Assembly: GCA_947627665.1 (NCBI GenBank)
Contig: CANQWX010000001.1
Coordinates: forward strand, 62,001 to 126,000
Origin: an uncultured Clostridia bacterium
Lineage (GTDB): Bacteria > Bacillota > Clostridia > Christensenellales > Borkfalkiaceae
Direction: 5' to 3'
DNA: 64,000 nt
Numbering within the stretch: position 1 is the stretch's first letter; every line of letters begins with the position of its first letter. Position numbers and translations under genes: made by a program. The notes beneath the pieces were generated by a model, which saw nothing but the letters and a program-made list of their open reading frames with translations, searched no databases and was not told the DNA's origin. This document shows, one piece after another, positions 28,798-37,693 of the stretch.

Positions 28798-28859
28798 AAC
28801 CGCAAGAAAAGGAAGCAAAGGGACTGCCGCGCAGAAATGTGTGGCAGTTCTTTTTTATT

Positions 28860-29200
28860 TATGCCCCCCGCAAGGGTAAAAAGGCGCCTCCTTAGGAGGA
28901 GCGGCGGCGTTACCCCCTCCCGTGGAGGGGGATTCAGGGGGTGGGCATTTACACGTCATATTGAGCGTAGTCGAAATATGGTCCTTATTATAATAAGGTT
29001 GAGATTTCTCCACGCGGTCGCTTTGCTCCCTTGGTCGAAATGACGAAAAGGGGACAGCAAGGGGTTGAGATTTCTCGACTTCACTTCGTTCCGCTCGAAA
29101 TGACGAAAGGAAAGCTATGCGGGCGGGTCGAAATGACGAACGGGGCAGGGTGACGTACAGAGGGCGCGGGGCAAAGTAACGTATTAGAAAGGGGGCAGCT
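28860..29200. repeat. Intergenic hairpin-module repeat tract 6
   Basis: No gene seen. It is made of a GGAGGGGGATTCAGGGGGTGGGC block and at least four REP-like pieces ('GGTTGAGATTTCTC', 'GGTCGAAATGACGAAA'). It separates the convergent lipoprotein and GH3 genes. Confidence 0.7.
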
Positions 29201-29215
29201 TATAAGAGCATGAAA

Positions 29216-29243
29216 AAAAGCCTTCCCGTACGGGAAGGCTTTT
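29216..29243 (-). terminator. Terminator of the second permuted GH3 gene
   Basis: A perfect 28-bp palindrome with AAAAGCCTTCCCG and CGGGAAGGCTTTT arms sits 11 bp beyond the stop codon. The minus strand continues with T residues, and the A/T flanks allow action from the plus side too. Confidence 0.85.
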
Positions 29244-29254
29244 CTCAATTCCGC

Positions 29255-32200
29255 TTACTCTTGTGCGGGTGCGCCGCCGTCGCCGTCGTTGCCGCCGTCC
29301 GTTTCCGCGGGCGCCGCCTCTTCTTTCTTCCGCAACACCTTAAAGATCCAGAACCCGCAGCCGCCGAGCGCGATCACGTCCACCGCCACAAGCACGGGAA
29401 TGTACCAACGGAAATTGAGATCGCGCGAGCTTGTATGGATCGGCACGCTGTCGATCTCGCCGTTTGCGATCGCTTCGTTGTATGCCGCCTGCGTGTCGAG
29501 CGCGTTCAGATACATAAACAGCACATGCTTGCCCGCGCTTCTGAGCGCCTGTTTGAACGCAGCGCTGTTCGTTTCCTGCGAGAAGCTGCCGTTGTTCGTT
29601 GCGCCGTCCATCCAGAGGTCGCCGCCTGCGCGAAGCATCTGGTCGCCGTTCATAAAGTTGTGATGGTCCGCATAGTCGGTGAGGATGGCGCCCTTGAAGC
29701 CCCATTCATTGCGCACGACTTCGGTGAGGAGCGCCTCGCTGCCGCCCGTCCAGACCGCGCCGATGCGGCCGTAGGAGGTCATGATGCCCGTCGCACCGCC
29801 TTCCTTCACGCAGATCTCAAACGGCTTGATATACGCTTCGCGGAGCGCCTGTTCGGTGAGCCAGGTGTACATGCCGTCGCGGCCGCTCTCGCTCTCGTAC
29901 AGGCAGAGGTGCTTCAGATAGCAGAACACGCCGCCGTTCTTGGCCGCTTCCACTTCGTTCGCCGCCATGATGCCCGAAAGATACGCGTCCTCGGAATAGT
30001 ACTCATAGTTTCTGCCGCCGAAGGGGGAACGGTGCAAGTTCATCGCGGGACCGTACCACCCGTTGATGCTGCGGTCCGCACTTTCATTGGCAACGGCAAG
30101 CCCCATGCTGTATGCGAGCTGGGTGTTCCACGTCTGCGCGAGCACGACCGAGCTGAAGCCCGTAGCGCCCTTTGCCAGGCCCGAGAAGCTGCCGATCTGG
30201 TTGGGACCGTCGAGGTCGCGCGTGTCGGGCTTGCCCACGGATTCGAGCACCATCGTCTTGGTGTAGCCGTGAAGGACAAGCTGCTGCAATTCGCTCTGCG
30301 TGAGCTGGTCAAGGACGGGCTTCCAAAGATCGTCGTTGTCGTAGTTCTCTTCTTGCCCGAGCTGTCTGCCCAGTTCGGTGATGCCCATCGGATTTCCGTC
30401 CGCGTCTTCGGTGGCGTCATAGACAAGCTGGCCGCTGCCCGAACCCATCACAGGCTCCTGCGCGTCGCTGTGGCGTGTCAGCCAGGCTGCGGCAAGATCC
30501 TTCGTGTAGAGGTTGTATTTCCGCACCGTGTCCGCCATCGCGCGGTTTGCCGCCCGCTCATAGGGGAAGGTCGTTGCAAAGTTCTCGCGGGAAAGATAGG
30601 TGATCGTCGCCGTCCCGTCGCTGTTGCCGTCGATCGCCACCTCGTCGGTGAGGGTGACGCCTTCGCCCGCCGTAAAGCGGTTCTCCACAGGCTCGTCCGT
30701 CGTGCTGTCGTTCTCGATGCGGATGGTGTTCTTCACCGTGTAGGTGTATTCCGCGTCTTTATTCCCGAGGCGGTCGGACGCAAGGGTGTGGGCGTCCGTT
30801 CTCAGCGAGAGGATATAGTCGCCCGCTTCCAGCTCATAGCCCGCAAAGCCGTTGTTGTTCGCGTCGTAGCAGTCGTAGCTCTTCATGTCGTCTGCCTTGA
30901 CTTCGAGGAACACCGATTCGGTGTCGCCCGGCTGCAACACTTGCTGGGTCTTGCCGAAGGCGACGAGGTTGACCGACGCCTTCTCGATGCCGCCCGCCGT
31001 GTAGGGAGCGGTGTAGTAGAGCTGCACGACGTCCTGTCCGGGGAAGTCGCCCGTGTTGGTGACGGCGACTTCGAAGGTGATGACGCTGTTCGCGGTGAGG
31101 TCGGAGGCGGAGCCTTTCTCGACCTTCACATCGCGCACGGTCCACTCAAAGGTGGTGTAGCTCAACCCGAAGCCGAAGGGATATTGTACGACGTCATTGT
31201 AGCCGCTTGTGATGTCCTTCCACTGCGCCTTGGCCCTGTCGCTCGTCCAGAAGCCCGCCGCGTCCGCCGTTTCGTACCACTTATAGCCGACGTAGATGCT
31301 CTCCTGGTAGTCGGTGTAGGCAACGCCCGAATAGGGGACGTTCGTGCTGCCGTTGGTATGCTGTTCGGTGGTGGGGTAGAGCCGCGTGGCATTGGTGTAG
31401 AAGGCGGTGGTGTCCTCGCCGTTGTTGCCCGTTCCCTTGACGCCCGCACCCGTGTTCACATAGGTGGGGTTGGTGGTAAGGTCATAGGCGTAGGTGTCCG
31501 TCGTCCTGCCCGAGGGGCTGATGGGCGCGGAATCGCGGGAGACCTCCTCCCCGTTTTCGCCCCGCTCGATGCGCAGCGTCTTTCCCCAGAGGAGTTCGGG
31601 GATCGCCTTCGCGCCAGCGCTGCCCGTCGCACCCACGATGAGGCAGGCGTCAAGCCCCGGAATGGTTTCGAGGAAGCCAAGCTCCATCGTGTTGGTGGAG
31701 TTGATGAGCACGACTACGTTCGTGTAGTTGTTGCCCACATATTTGAGCAGCTCCTCTTCCTCCGTGGAAATTTCAAGATAGGTGCGCTCCGGATCCGTCG
31801 TCCCTCTGTACTTATACTGCACCTTGGGACAGTCATTGCTCTCGCCCGTGGTCCTGCCCAAGACGACGAAAGCGGTATCGGAGTATCCCTTGGCTGCGGA
31901 CAGAAGCTCCGACGTGTAGTAGTTCTCGTCGGTGATGCCCGGTTCGTAGAGCATGCTGAACTCATAGCTGAAGGAGTGCAGGGAGCCTCCCGAATCGCCC
32001 TTCTCCAGGGGAGAGGCCTTGTCGCGGCGGTCCCTGTATCTCTTGTACATCGCTCTGAGATCGGAATTGTATTCGATCCCGTATTCTTCGAGCGCGTCAT
32101 ACAGGTCGTAGAGCTGGGTCTGCGTTGCGTCGTTGCGGTTCTGGGTCCCCGAAATGGTGCCCGAGCCGGAGCCGCTGAATACCCAGTCCTCGGACGCCCA

Positions 32201-32482
32201 GCCGAACACGTTGACCTTCGTCACCTCGCTGCCGAGGGGAAGCACGGGCGCGCCGCCCTCCGTGTTGGCCTCGTTGCGCACGAGCACGGTCCCTTCTTCC
32301 TGGATCTGCTCCACAAGCGCTTCGCCCTGTGCGCGCGCCGCAGTGTTCTCTGCGCCCGTCTTATAGCCGATGACCCAGAGGTCGATCATTTCGTGCAGCA
32401 CGCCGACGGCGATGTTCAGCGCCAGCACGAACACGATGATCAGCGCACTGACCGAAAAACAGACGATCTTTGATTTCTTCAT
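29255..32482 (-). CDS. Membrane-anchored, circularly permuted GH3 beta-glucosidase (second of two)
   Basis: The 1075-residue protein has the same layout as the enzyme at 19949: N-terminal span (about 5-27), alpha/beta sandwich first (EEGTVLVRNEAN near 62), PFGFGLSYTTF and an FnIII domain, then the TIM barrel with NLHRSPFGGRNYEYYSEDAYLS and AILTDYADH (nucleophile D936). A C-terminal span of about 20 residues precedes a Gly/Asp/Glu-rich tail. The two enzymes are clearly related but divergent, so they may prefer different oligosaccharide linkages. The gene diverges from the GH5 gene and has a GGGAGG-type site close to its ATG, with a GCGGG/CCCGC hairpin just before it. Confidence 0.88.
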   Translation of the reverse strand: MKKSKIVCFSVSALIIVFVLALNIAVGVLHEMIDLWVIGYKTGAENTAARAQGEALVEQIQEEGTVLVRNEANTEGGAPVLPLGSEVTKVNVFGWASEDWVFSGSGSGTISGTQNRNDATQTQLYDLYDALEEYGIEYNSDLRAMYKRYRDRRDKASPLEKGDSGGSLHSFSYEFSMLYEPGITDENYYTSELLSAAKGYSDTAFVVLGRTTGESNDCPKVQYKYRGTTDPERTYLEISTEEEELLKYVGNNYTNVVVLINSTNTMELGFLETIPGLDACLIVGATGSAGAKAIPELLWGKTLRIERGENGEEVSRDSAPISPSGRTTDTYAYDLTTNPTYVNTGAGVKGTGNNGEDTTAFYTNATRLYPTTEQHTNGSTNVPYSGVAYTDYQESIYVGYKWYETADAAGFWTSDRAKAQWKDITSGYNDVVQYPFGFGLSYTTFEWTVRDVKVEKGSASDLTANSVITFEVAVTNTGDFPGQDVVQLYYTAPYTAGGIEKASVNLVAFGKTQQVLQPGDTESVFLEVKADDMKSYDCYDANNNGFAGYELEAGDYILSLRTDAHTLASDRLGNKDAEYTYTVKNTIRIENDSTTDEPVENRFTAGEGVTLTDEVAIDGNSDGTATITYLSRENFATTFPYERAANRAMADTVRKYNLYTKDLAAAWLTRHSDAQEPVMGSGSGQLVYDATEDADGNPMGITELGRQLGQEENYDNDDLWKPVLDQLTQSELQQLVLHGYTKTMVLESVGKPDTRDLDGPNQIGSFSGLAKGATGFSSVVLAQTWNTQLAYSMGLAVANESADRSINGWYGPAMNLHRSPFGGRNYEYYSEDAYLSGIMAANEVEAAKNGGVFCYLKHLCLYESESGRDGMYTWLTEQALREAYIKPFEICVKEGGATGIMTSYGRIGAVWTGGSEALLTEVVRNEWGFKGAILTDYADHHNFMNGDQMLRAGGDLWMDGATNNGSFSQETNSAAFKQALRSAGKHVLFMYLNALDTQAAYNEAIANGEIDSVPIHTSSRDLNFRWYIPVLVAVDVIALGGCGFWIFKVLRKKEEAAPAETDGGNDGDGGAPAQE

Positions 32483-32739
32483 TCCTTACCTCCCGTAAAT
32501 TTGCGGGTCTTTGCCCGCAGCCGAAAGCGCCTTTCCGCTTTCTTTCTTTCCATATTATATTATTTTCCCTCCGAATGCAATAGTCTTTCTATAAAATATG
32601 GTATAAAAGTATACGCAATCCAAAAGAAGTACATTGTTAATTTTTCCAACAAAACCGCGCAAAAAATCAAAAAAAATAGGGGGAAATGTAAGATATATTC
32701 AGGTTGTGCTCGAATTTGATTAAATTATTGTACGAATAC

Positions 32740-32769
32740 TTGACGGGGGTGTTATAAAAATGTTAAAAT
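32740..32769 (+). promoter_or_regulatory. Promoter of the GH5-TetR operon
   Basis: TTGACG (32740-32745), 18-bp spacer, TAAAAT (32764-32769), ending 30 nt before the GH5 start. The AT-rich 32530-32760 stretch between the divergent genes also holds TATAAT-like strings for the minus-strand GH3 gene and the partial palindrome ATAAAATATGGTATAAAAGT. Confidence 0.65.
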
Positions 32770-32798
32770 GGACAATGAGAAAAAAGGGGGTAACCGCC

Positions 32799-34100
32799 AT
32801 GAAGAGAGGGTGCGCTGTTTTGGGGGCGCTTGCGCTTTCCGCCGTCCTGCTGTGCGGCTGCGTGCAGGAGGAACAGCCAAACGTGGTGCACACCCTTCCC
32901 GCGCTCGGGACGGAAGGGGAGAAGATCGTGACCCAAACGGGGGACGAGGTCTTTCTGCGCGGCGTGAACGCGGGCGGCCTGTGCGTGACCGAGAGCTGGA
33001 TGTGCGGCTTCTCGGACGCGCGCGACTATCTCTCCGCGAGCAGGCGGTTCATCGAGCGCTTCGGCTACACCGCGGCGCAGAACCTCTGGTACAATTACCG
33101 CTCCTGCTGGTGGACGGCGGAGGACTTCGAAAACTGCGCGGAGATGGGCATCAACGTCATCCGCCTGCCCTTCACCTACATGAACGTCGACTTTGCCGCC
33201 GTCGAGGGGCTTGAAAACGCGGGCAAGGAGTACGACTTTTCCTACCTCGACGAATTTGTCAACACCGCCGAGGAGTACGGGATATACACCATTCTCGACC
33301 TGCACGGGGCGTACGGCTCCCAGAACGGGCAGGACCACAGCGGGGAGCTGATCGGTTGGGACAACAACGACGGCACGGCGGCGGAGGTCGTCGGGTTCTA
33401 TTCGGACGAGCGCAAGCTCTCCCTCACCGAAAAGCTGTGGGGGGCGGTCGCCGCGCACTTCAAGGATAACCCCGCGGTGGCGGGCTACGATCTCCTCAAC
33501 GAACCGGGCGAAAAGGCGGGCACAACCTCCAAACCCCATTTCGACGCGATGGACCGCTTCTACCGCGCCATCCGCGCGGCGGGGGATGAGCACATCGTCA
33601 TCTTCGAATCGTGTTGGGGCGGGGCGGACATCCCCGCGCCCTCCGTCTACGGCTGGGAAAACTGCATGTATTCCTTCCACCACTATACGGGCTGCTCCAC
33701 GGCGGGCAGAGAGGAGGAACACATCACGAGCTTTTACCAGCGCCTCTCGGAGGTGGAGCAAAGGAACTTCGGCGTTCCCCTCCAGATGGGGGAATTCACC
33801 TGCTACGGCGTCGAACAGCAGTGGGAGGACACCCTCTCCCTGCTCAACAGCCGCGGCTGGCACTGGGTGAGCTGGACGTATAAAGTCTGGGGCAACATGG
33901 GATGGGGGATCTACAACATCGGCGTGTTCGGCGAGCAGCGGGCGAGCGTGGAGGAGGACTCCTACGAGCAGCTTGACTTAAAGTTTTTGCAGCTGCGCAC
34001 GGCGACGGACGGCCGCCCCTTTGCCTTCCGCTCGGGCAATACGCTGTTTTCGGTGATACAGCGCTACAGTCCCCGCTACGCGAAGGAGGAGGAAGCATGA
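32799..34100 (+). CDS. GH5-family endo-glucanase-type lipoprotein
   Basis: The protein of about 433 residues has a lipoprotein signal (AVLLCGC, Cys at about 20) and a GH5 TIM barrel: FLRGVNAGG near the start, the RLPFTYMN strand, acid/base Glu in YDLLNEPG (E235), HHYTG and nucleophile Glu in QMGEFTC (E332). Its WTYKVWG strand resembles exo-beta-1,3-glucanase and related GH5 subfamilies, but the substrate cannot be fixed. I chose the ATG at 32799 because a typical lipoprotein signal and an AAGGGGG site fit it; the upstream in-frame ATG at 32760 overlaps the -10 region. Its stop overlaps the TetR gene by 4 bp. Confidence 0.88.
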   Translation: MKRGCAVLGALALSAVLLCGCVQEEQPNVVHTLPALGTEGEKIVTQTGDEVFLRGVNAGGLCVTESWMCGFSDARDYLSASRRFIERFGYTAAQNLWYNYRSCWWTAEDFENCAEMGINVIRLPFTYMNVDFAAVEGLENAGKEYDFSYLDEFVNTAEEYGIYTILDLHGAYGSQNGQDHSGELIGWDNNDGTAAEVVGFYSDERKLSLTEKLWGAVAAHFKDNPAVAGYDLLNEPGEKAGTTSKPHFDAMDRFYRAIRAAGDEHIVIFESCWGGADIPAPSVYGWENCMYSFHHYTGCSTAGREEEHITSFYQRLSEVEQRNFGVPLQMGEFTCYGVEQQWEDTLSLLNSRGWHWVSWTYKVWGNMGWGIYNIGVFGEQRASVEEDSYEQLDLKFLQLRTATDGRPFAFRSGNTLFSVIQRYSPRYAKEEEA

Positions 34101-34600
34101 ATACCGAACGCTTCTTGGAACGCGCTCTTTTCGACATGCTCAAAACGAAGCCCGTGACGCGGGTGTTCGTATCCGACCTTCTCGGCGAGGTGGGCGTGTG
34201 CAAGGCGACCTTCTACAAGCACTACTGCGATAAGTACGACTTGCTACAAAAGTGCTTCCGCAACAGCTTTTACGCCGAGATCCTCGCCCACGCGGAGAAT
34301 TTCGACCAGTTCGTGGCGCAGTCGCTCTCCTCTTTCCGCAAGAACCCCAAAGTGGTGCTGAACGCCATGCCGCCCGAGGACCCGAGCGGGCTGTTCGGCT
34401 ACCACGTCGGGCTGCTGTGCGGCTTTCTGCGCAAGGAATACGGCTTCCGCGCGGGCGGAAGCAACGAAAACCTCATCCGCGCCTACGCCCGCACCGTCAC
34501 GGAGGTCACGCTCGAGTGGCTCTCTTCGCCCCGTCTTGCCCCCGCAGAGGAGATCATGCGGCTGATCCGGGCGCTGTATCCCTCCGGTTTACAGGTCTGA
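34097..34600 (+). CDS. TetR-family transcriptional regulator
   Basis: The 167-residue protein has an N-terminal TetR helix-turn-helix (FVSDLLGEVGVCKATFYKHY, about 23-42) and a helical C-terminal ligand domain of the DhaS/TetR_C type. It is co-translated with the GH5 gene through an ATGA overlap, so it may control that operon in response to a sugar or other signal; this is inferred from position only. The next 300 bp downstream are repeats. Confidence 0.85.
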   Translation: MNTERFLERALFDMLKTKPVTRVFVSDLLGEVGVCKATFYKHYCDKYDLLQKCFRNSFYAEILAHAENFDQFVAQSLSSFRKNPKVVLNAMPPEDPSGLFGYHVGLLCGFLRKEYGFRAGGSNENLIRAYARTVTEVTLEWLSSPRLAPAEEIMRLIRALYPSGLQV

Positions 34601-34619
34601 TCTTACACGGTTTTTTGCC

Positions 34620-35395
34620 CCCCGCTTTTGGCGGGGTTTTTGTCTGCCCTCGCGGTAGGGAGGCTAGCCCACCCCCTTAGTCCCCCTCCAATGGAGGGGG
34701 TACCATTTTCGTCATTTCGAGCGGAACGAAGTGAAGTCGAGAAATTTCAAACTCTTGCTGTCCCTTTTAGGGAAAGTGGCATGAGCGGAGCGAATGCCGA
34801 AAGGGTTCTCGAAAACCCCTCAGGCTCGGCTAACGCCTCGCCAGCTCCCCTGCAAGGGCGCCAAGATGCCCACCCCCTTAGTCCCCCTCCAATGGAGGGG
34901 GTACCCTCTCCGTGGGAGAGGGGTAGGGGTGTGGGGCGCGTTCTGAATACGTCACCCTGCCCCGCGCCCTCTTTACGTCACCCTGAGCGTAGTCGAATGG
35001 GTGACAAGTGGACCATGTTTCGACTACGGCTAACGCCTCCGCTCAACATGACGTTTAAGAACGGCGCCTCCGCTCAACATGACGTGATTTTATTGCCCAC
35101 CCCCTTAGTCCCCCTCCAATGGAGGGGGTACCCTCTCCGTGGGAGAGGGGTAGGGGTGTGGGGCGCGTTCTGAATACGTCACCCTGCCCCGCGCCCTCTT
35201 TACGTCACCCTGAGCGTAGTCGAATGGGTGACAAGTGGACCATGTTTCGACTACGGCTAACGCCTCCGCTCAACATGACGTTTAAGAATGGCGCCTCCGC
35301 TCAACATGACGTGGTTTTATTGCCCACCCCCTTAGTCCCCCTCCAATGGAGGGGGTAAGGGCGCCGACCTGCCCCACAGGTGGGGGCAGGTCGTG
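34620..35395. repeat. Intergenic hairpin-module repeat tract 7
   Basis: No gene seen. It starts with a CCCCGC/GCGGGG hairpin with T-run (34617-34642) that may terminate the GH5-TetR transcript, then repeat blocks including the 227-bp tandem array, and ends at a CCTGCCCC/GGGGCAGG hairpin (about 35369-35391). Confidence 0.75.
34867..35357 (+). repeat. 227-bp tandem repeat, two full units plus a partial third
   Basis: Units begin at 34867, 35094 and 35321. Each carries TGCCCACCCCCTTAG, a GGAGGGGGTACC block, 'GGGGCGCGTTCTGAATACG', and REP-like and ACATGACG ends. The two full units differ at only a few bases (for example AACGGCG versus AATGGCG), so the array is recent. Confidence 0.88.
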
Positions 35396-35442
35396 CGGCG
35401 GCGTTCTCATCATCATTGTCATTCTCATCTTTATTTACATTA

Positions 35443-35548
35443 TCATCATCATTATCATTCTTGAAAGCATTTGCTTTTTTTGCTTTTCATTACATTCTCA
35501 TTCTCATCATCATTATCATTCTTGAAAGCATTTGCTTTTTTTGCTTTT
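35443..35548 (+). repeat. 45-bp direct repeat of low-complexity TCA/CTT sequence
   Basis: The same 45 bp occur at 35443-35487 and 35504-35548, offset 61 bp, each ending in CATTTGCTTTTTTTGC. They lie directly upstream of the aspS promoter in a strongly pyrimidine-biased stretch. Confidence 0.8.
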
Positions 35549-35562
35549 TGCCCGCCGAAAAC

Positions 35563-35591
35563 TTGACAATTTCCGCGCAAACGCCTACAAT
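35563..35591 (+). promoter_or_regulatory. Promoter of aspS
   Basis: Consensus TTGACA (35563-35568), 17-bp spacer and TACAAT (35586-35591). The leader is short (about 20 nt) and no T-box is present. Confidence 0.85.
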
Positions 35592-35618
35592 AAAGAAAAA
35601 ATTTACGAGGATACCGCT

Positions 35619-37370
35619 ATGTTTTACAGGACCCACACCTGCGGCGAGCTGAGAAGCGGGGACGCAGGCAAACGGGTAAAGCTCTCGGGCTGGCTCGACA
35701 GTAAGCGCGACAAAGGGGGGCTTCTCTTCGCCGTGCTGCGCGATTTTTACGGCGTCACGCAGGTGGTGGCGGAGGAGGAACCCTGCCTCAGCCTTCTGCG
35801 CGACATTCCCACCGAATCCACCATTTCCGTCGAGGGCGTCGTCGTGCTCCGCTCCGCGCCCAACGACAAACTCCCCACGGGGCTTGTCGAGGTCGTGCCC
35901 GACAAGGTGGAGGTGCTCGGCCGCCGCACGGTGCCCGCGCTTCCCTTTGAAATTTCCCACTCCACCGAGGCGGGGGAGGACGCGCGGCTCCGCTACCGCT
36001 TCCTCGATCTCCGCAATCCCGCCGTGCGCGACAAGATCATCTTGCGCTCCGAGATCGTCGCCGATCTGAGAAAGCTGATGACCGAGCGCGGCTTTTACGA
36101 GATCTCCACGCCCATTCTCACAAGCTCTTCGCCCGAGGGCGCGCGCGACTACATCGTGCCCTCCCGCGTCTATCCCGGGGAATTCTACGCCCTGCCGCAG
36201 GCGCCGCAGCAATACAAGCAGCTTCTGATGTGCTCGGGCTTCGACAAATATTTCCAGATCGCGCCCTGTTTCCGCGACGAGGACGCCCGTGCCGACCGCT
36301 CCCCCGGCGAGTTCTACCAGCTCGACATCGAGATGGCTTACGCCACGCAGGAGGACGTGTTCGAGGTGCTCGAAGGGGTGCTCCCGCCCGTCTTTGCCAA
36401 GTATTCGGGCTGGGAAGCGGACAAGCCCCCGTTCCGCCGCATTCCCTACCTCACGGCGCTCGAGGACTACGGCACCGACAAGCCCGACCTCCGCAACCCC
36501 CTCCGCATCAAGGACGTGACGGAGCTGTGCGTCAATTGCGGCTTCGACCCCCTCATGCTGAAGCACGTCAAGGCGGTCTGCGTGACGGGCGTCAACGTCC
36601 CGCGCAAGTGGATCGACAAGACCGCGGAGGAGTTCAAGGTCAAGACCGAGGGCGGCGCCCTGTATTGGTTCAAGCTCGACGAGAACGGCGCGCCCGCGGG
36701 CGGGATCGCAAAGTTCGTGGCGGAGAACATTGCGGCGTGGAAAGAGGCGCTCGGCGCGGAAAAGGACGCCTTTGTCGCCCTCGTCGCCGAGAGCAAATTG
36801 CAGGACGTGCAAAAGCGCGCGGGCATTCTGCGGACGATGCTCGGCGTGGGGCTGGATCTTCTCGAAAAGAACGTCTACCGCTTCTGCTGGATCGTCGACT
36901 TCCCGATGTACGAGATCGGCGAGGAGAGCGGGCAGCTCGAATTCTGCCACAATCCCTTCTCCATGCCGCAGGGCGGAATGAAGGCGTTTGAACAGGATCC
37001 GCTCATGATCCTCGCCTACCAATACGACATCGTCTGCAACGGCGTGGAACTCTCCTCGGGCGCGGTGCGCAACCACGACCCCGAGATCATGCTCAAGGCG
37101 TTCTCCCTCGTGGGGCTGGACAAAGAGGCGGTGGTGAACAAGTTCCCCGCCCTCTACCGCGCTTTCGAGTACGGCGCGCCCCCGCACGCGGGCGTCGCGC
37201 CCGGCGTGGACCGCATGGTGATGCTCATCTCGGATACGGTCAACATCCGCGAGGTCATCGCCTTCCCGATGAACGCCAAGGCGCGCGACCTTCTGATGAA
37301 CGCCCCCTCGCCCGTGGAGCAAAAGCAGCTCGACGAGGTGCACATCGGCATCGTCAAAGAAAAAAAGTGA
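35619..37370 (+). CDS. aspS: Aspartyl-tRNA synthetase
   Basis: The 583-residue class II synthetase has an N-terminal OB-fold anticodon-binding domain (1-110), class II motif 2 in FRDEDARADRSPGEFYQLD, a bacterial GAD-type insertion (about 300-420) and motif 3 in APGVDRMVML. It charges tRNA-Asp in the cytoplasm. Because asnS is also present at 62316, this enzyme is probably the discriminating type. I chose the ATG at 35619 because it follows the promoter and a GAGG site and gives the normal N-terminus MFYRTHTCGEL. Confidence 0.95.
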   Translation: MFYRTHTCGELRSGDAGKRVKLSGWLDSKRDKGGLLFAVLRDFYGVTQVVAEEEPCLSLLRDIPTESTISVEGVVVLRSAPNDKLPTGLVEVVPDKVEVLGRRTVPALPFEISHSTEAGEDARLRYRFLDLRNPAVRDKIILRSEIVADLRKLMTERGFYEISTPILTSSSPEGARDYIVPSRVYPGEFYALPQAPQQYKQLLMCSGFDKYFQIAPCFRDEDARADRSPGEFYQLDIEMAYATQEDVFEVLEGVLPPVFAKYSGWEADKPPFRRIPYLTALEDYGTDKPDLRNPLRIKDVTELCVNCGFDPLMLKHVKAVCVTGVNVPRKWIDKTAEEFKVKTEGGALYWFKLDENGAPAGGIAKFVAENIAAWKEALGAEKDAFVALVAESKLQDVQKRAGILRTMLGVGLDLLEKNVYRFCWIVDFPMYEIGEESGQLEFCHNPFSMPQGGMKAFEQDPLMILAYQYDIVCNGVELSSGAVRNHDPEIMLKAFSLVGLDKEAVVNKFPALYRAFEYGAPPHAGVAPGVDRMVMLISDTVNIREVIAFPMNAKARDLLMNAPSPVEQKQLDEVHIGIVKEKK

Positions 37371-37375
37371 CCCGA

Positions 37376-37427
37376 CGCAGCCCGAAAGGGCAGGCGGTCC
37401 GCTCCGCGCGGGCCGCTTTTTTGCGCG
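37376..37427 (+). terminator. Probable terminator region after aspS
   Basis: A GC-rich stem GCGGTCCGC/GCGGGCCGC is followed by CTTTTTTGCG just beyond the stop codon. Pairing is imperfect, so confidence is moderate. Confidence 0.5.
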
Positions 37428-37583
37428 ATTTTTTTCTGCGGCGTCCGCAAAGCGCGGGAGGAGCGCGCTTTGTTGTGTAGATTTTTTTCACGAAATCCTC
37501 CGAAAATGGGGTAAAATTGGCGAAAAATTCCCCGTTTTTGAAAATTTTCTTCATTTTCGACCTTTTCACCTATTTATTTACAT

Positions 37584-37596
37584 AATTCGTCGAATT
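37584..37596 (+). promoter_or_regulatory. 0A-box-like palindrome upstream of spo0A
   Basis: AATTCGTCGAATT is an inverted repeat whose core TCGTCGAAT matches the Spo0A box TTGTCGAAA at 7 of 9 positions. It lies about 37 bp upstream of the -35 element and could allow autoregulation. Confidence 0.4.
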
Positions 37597-37632
37597 TTGT
37601 AAAAAATTCTTCGATTTTTTTACAAAAATACC

Positions 37633-37661
37633 TTTACAAGGGAAAAAGGATATTATATAAT
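37633..37661 (+). promoter_or_regulatory. Promoter of spo0A
   Basis: TTTACA (37633-37638), 17-bp spacer and consensus TATAAT (37656-37661), in an AT-rich stretch, about 33 nt before the ATG. A GGTGAGG site precedes the start. Confidence 0.75.
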
Positions 37662-37693
37662 ATATTCAAAAGAGTTGGTGAGGTATTTTTTCT

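Noticed and set aside
29210-32473. A 1087-codon open frame opposite the second permuted GH3 gene
   Set aside because: It mirrors the GH3 codons on the other strand, has low-complexity Val/Arg/Ala-rich content and no domain; high GC third positions keep the antisense frame open.
35401-35550. The TCA/CTT-rich stretch as a coding region
   Set aside because: The translation is a low-complexity Ile/Ser/Leu string that changes with frame, and the DNA is an exact 45-bp duplication next to a promoter.
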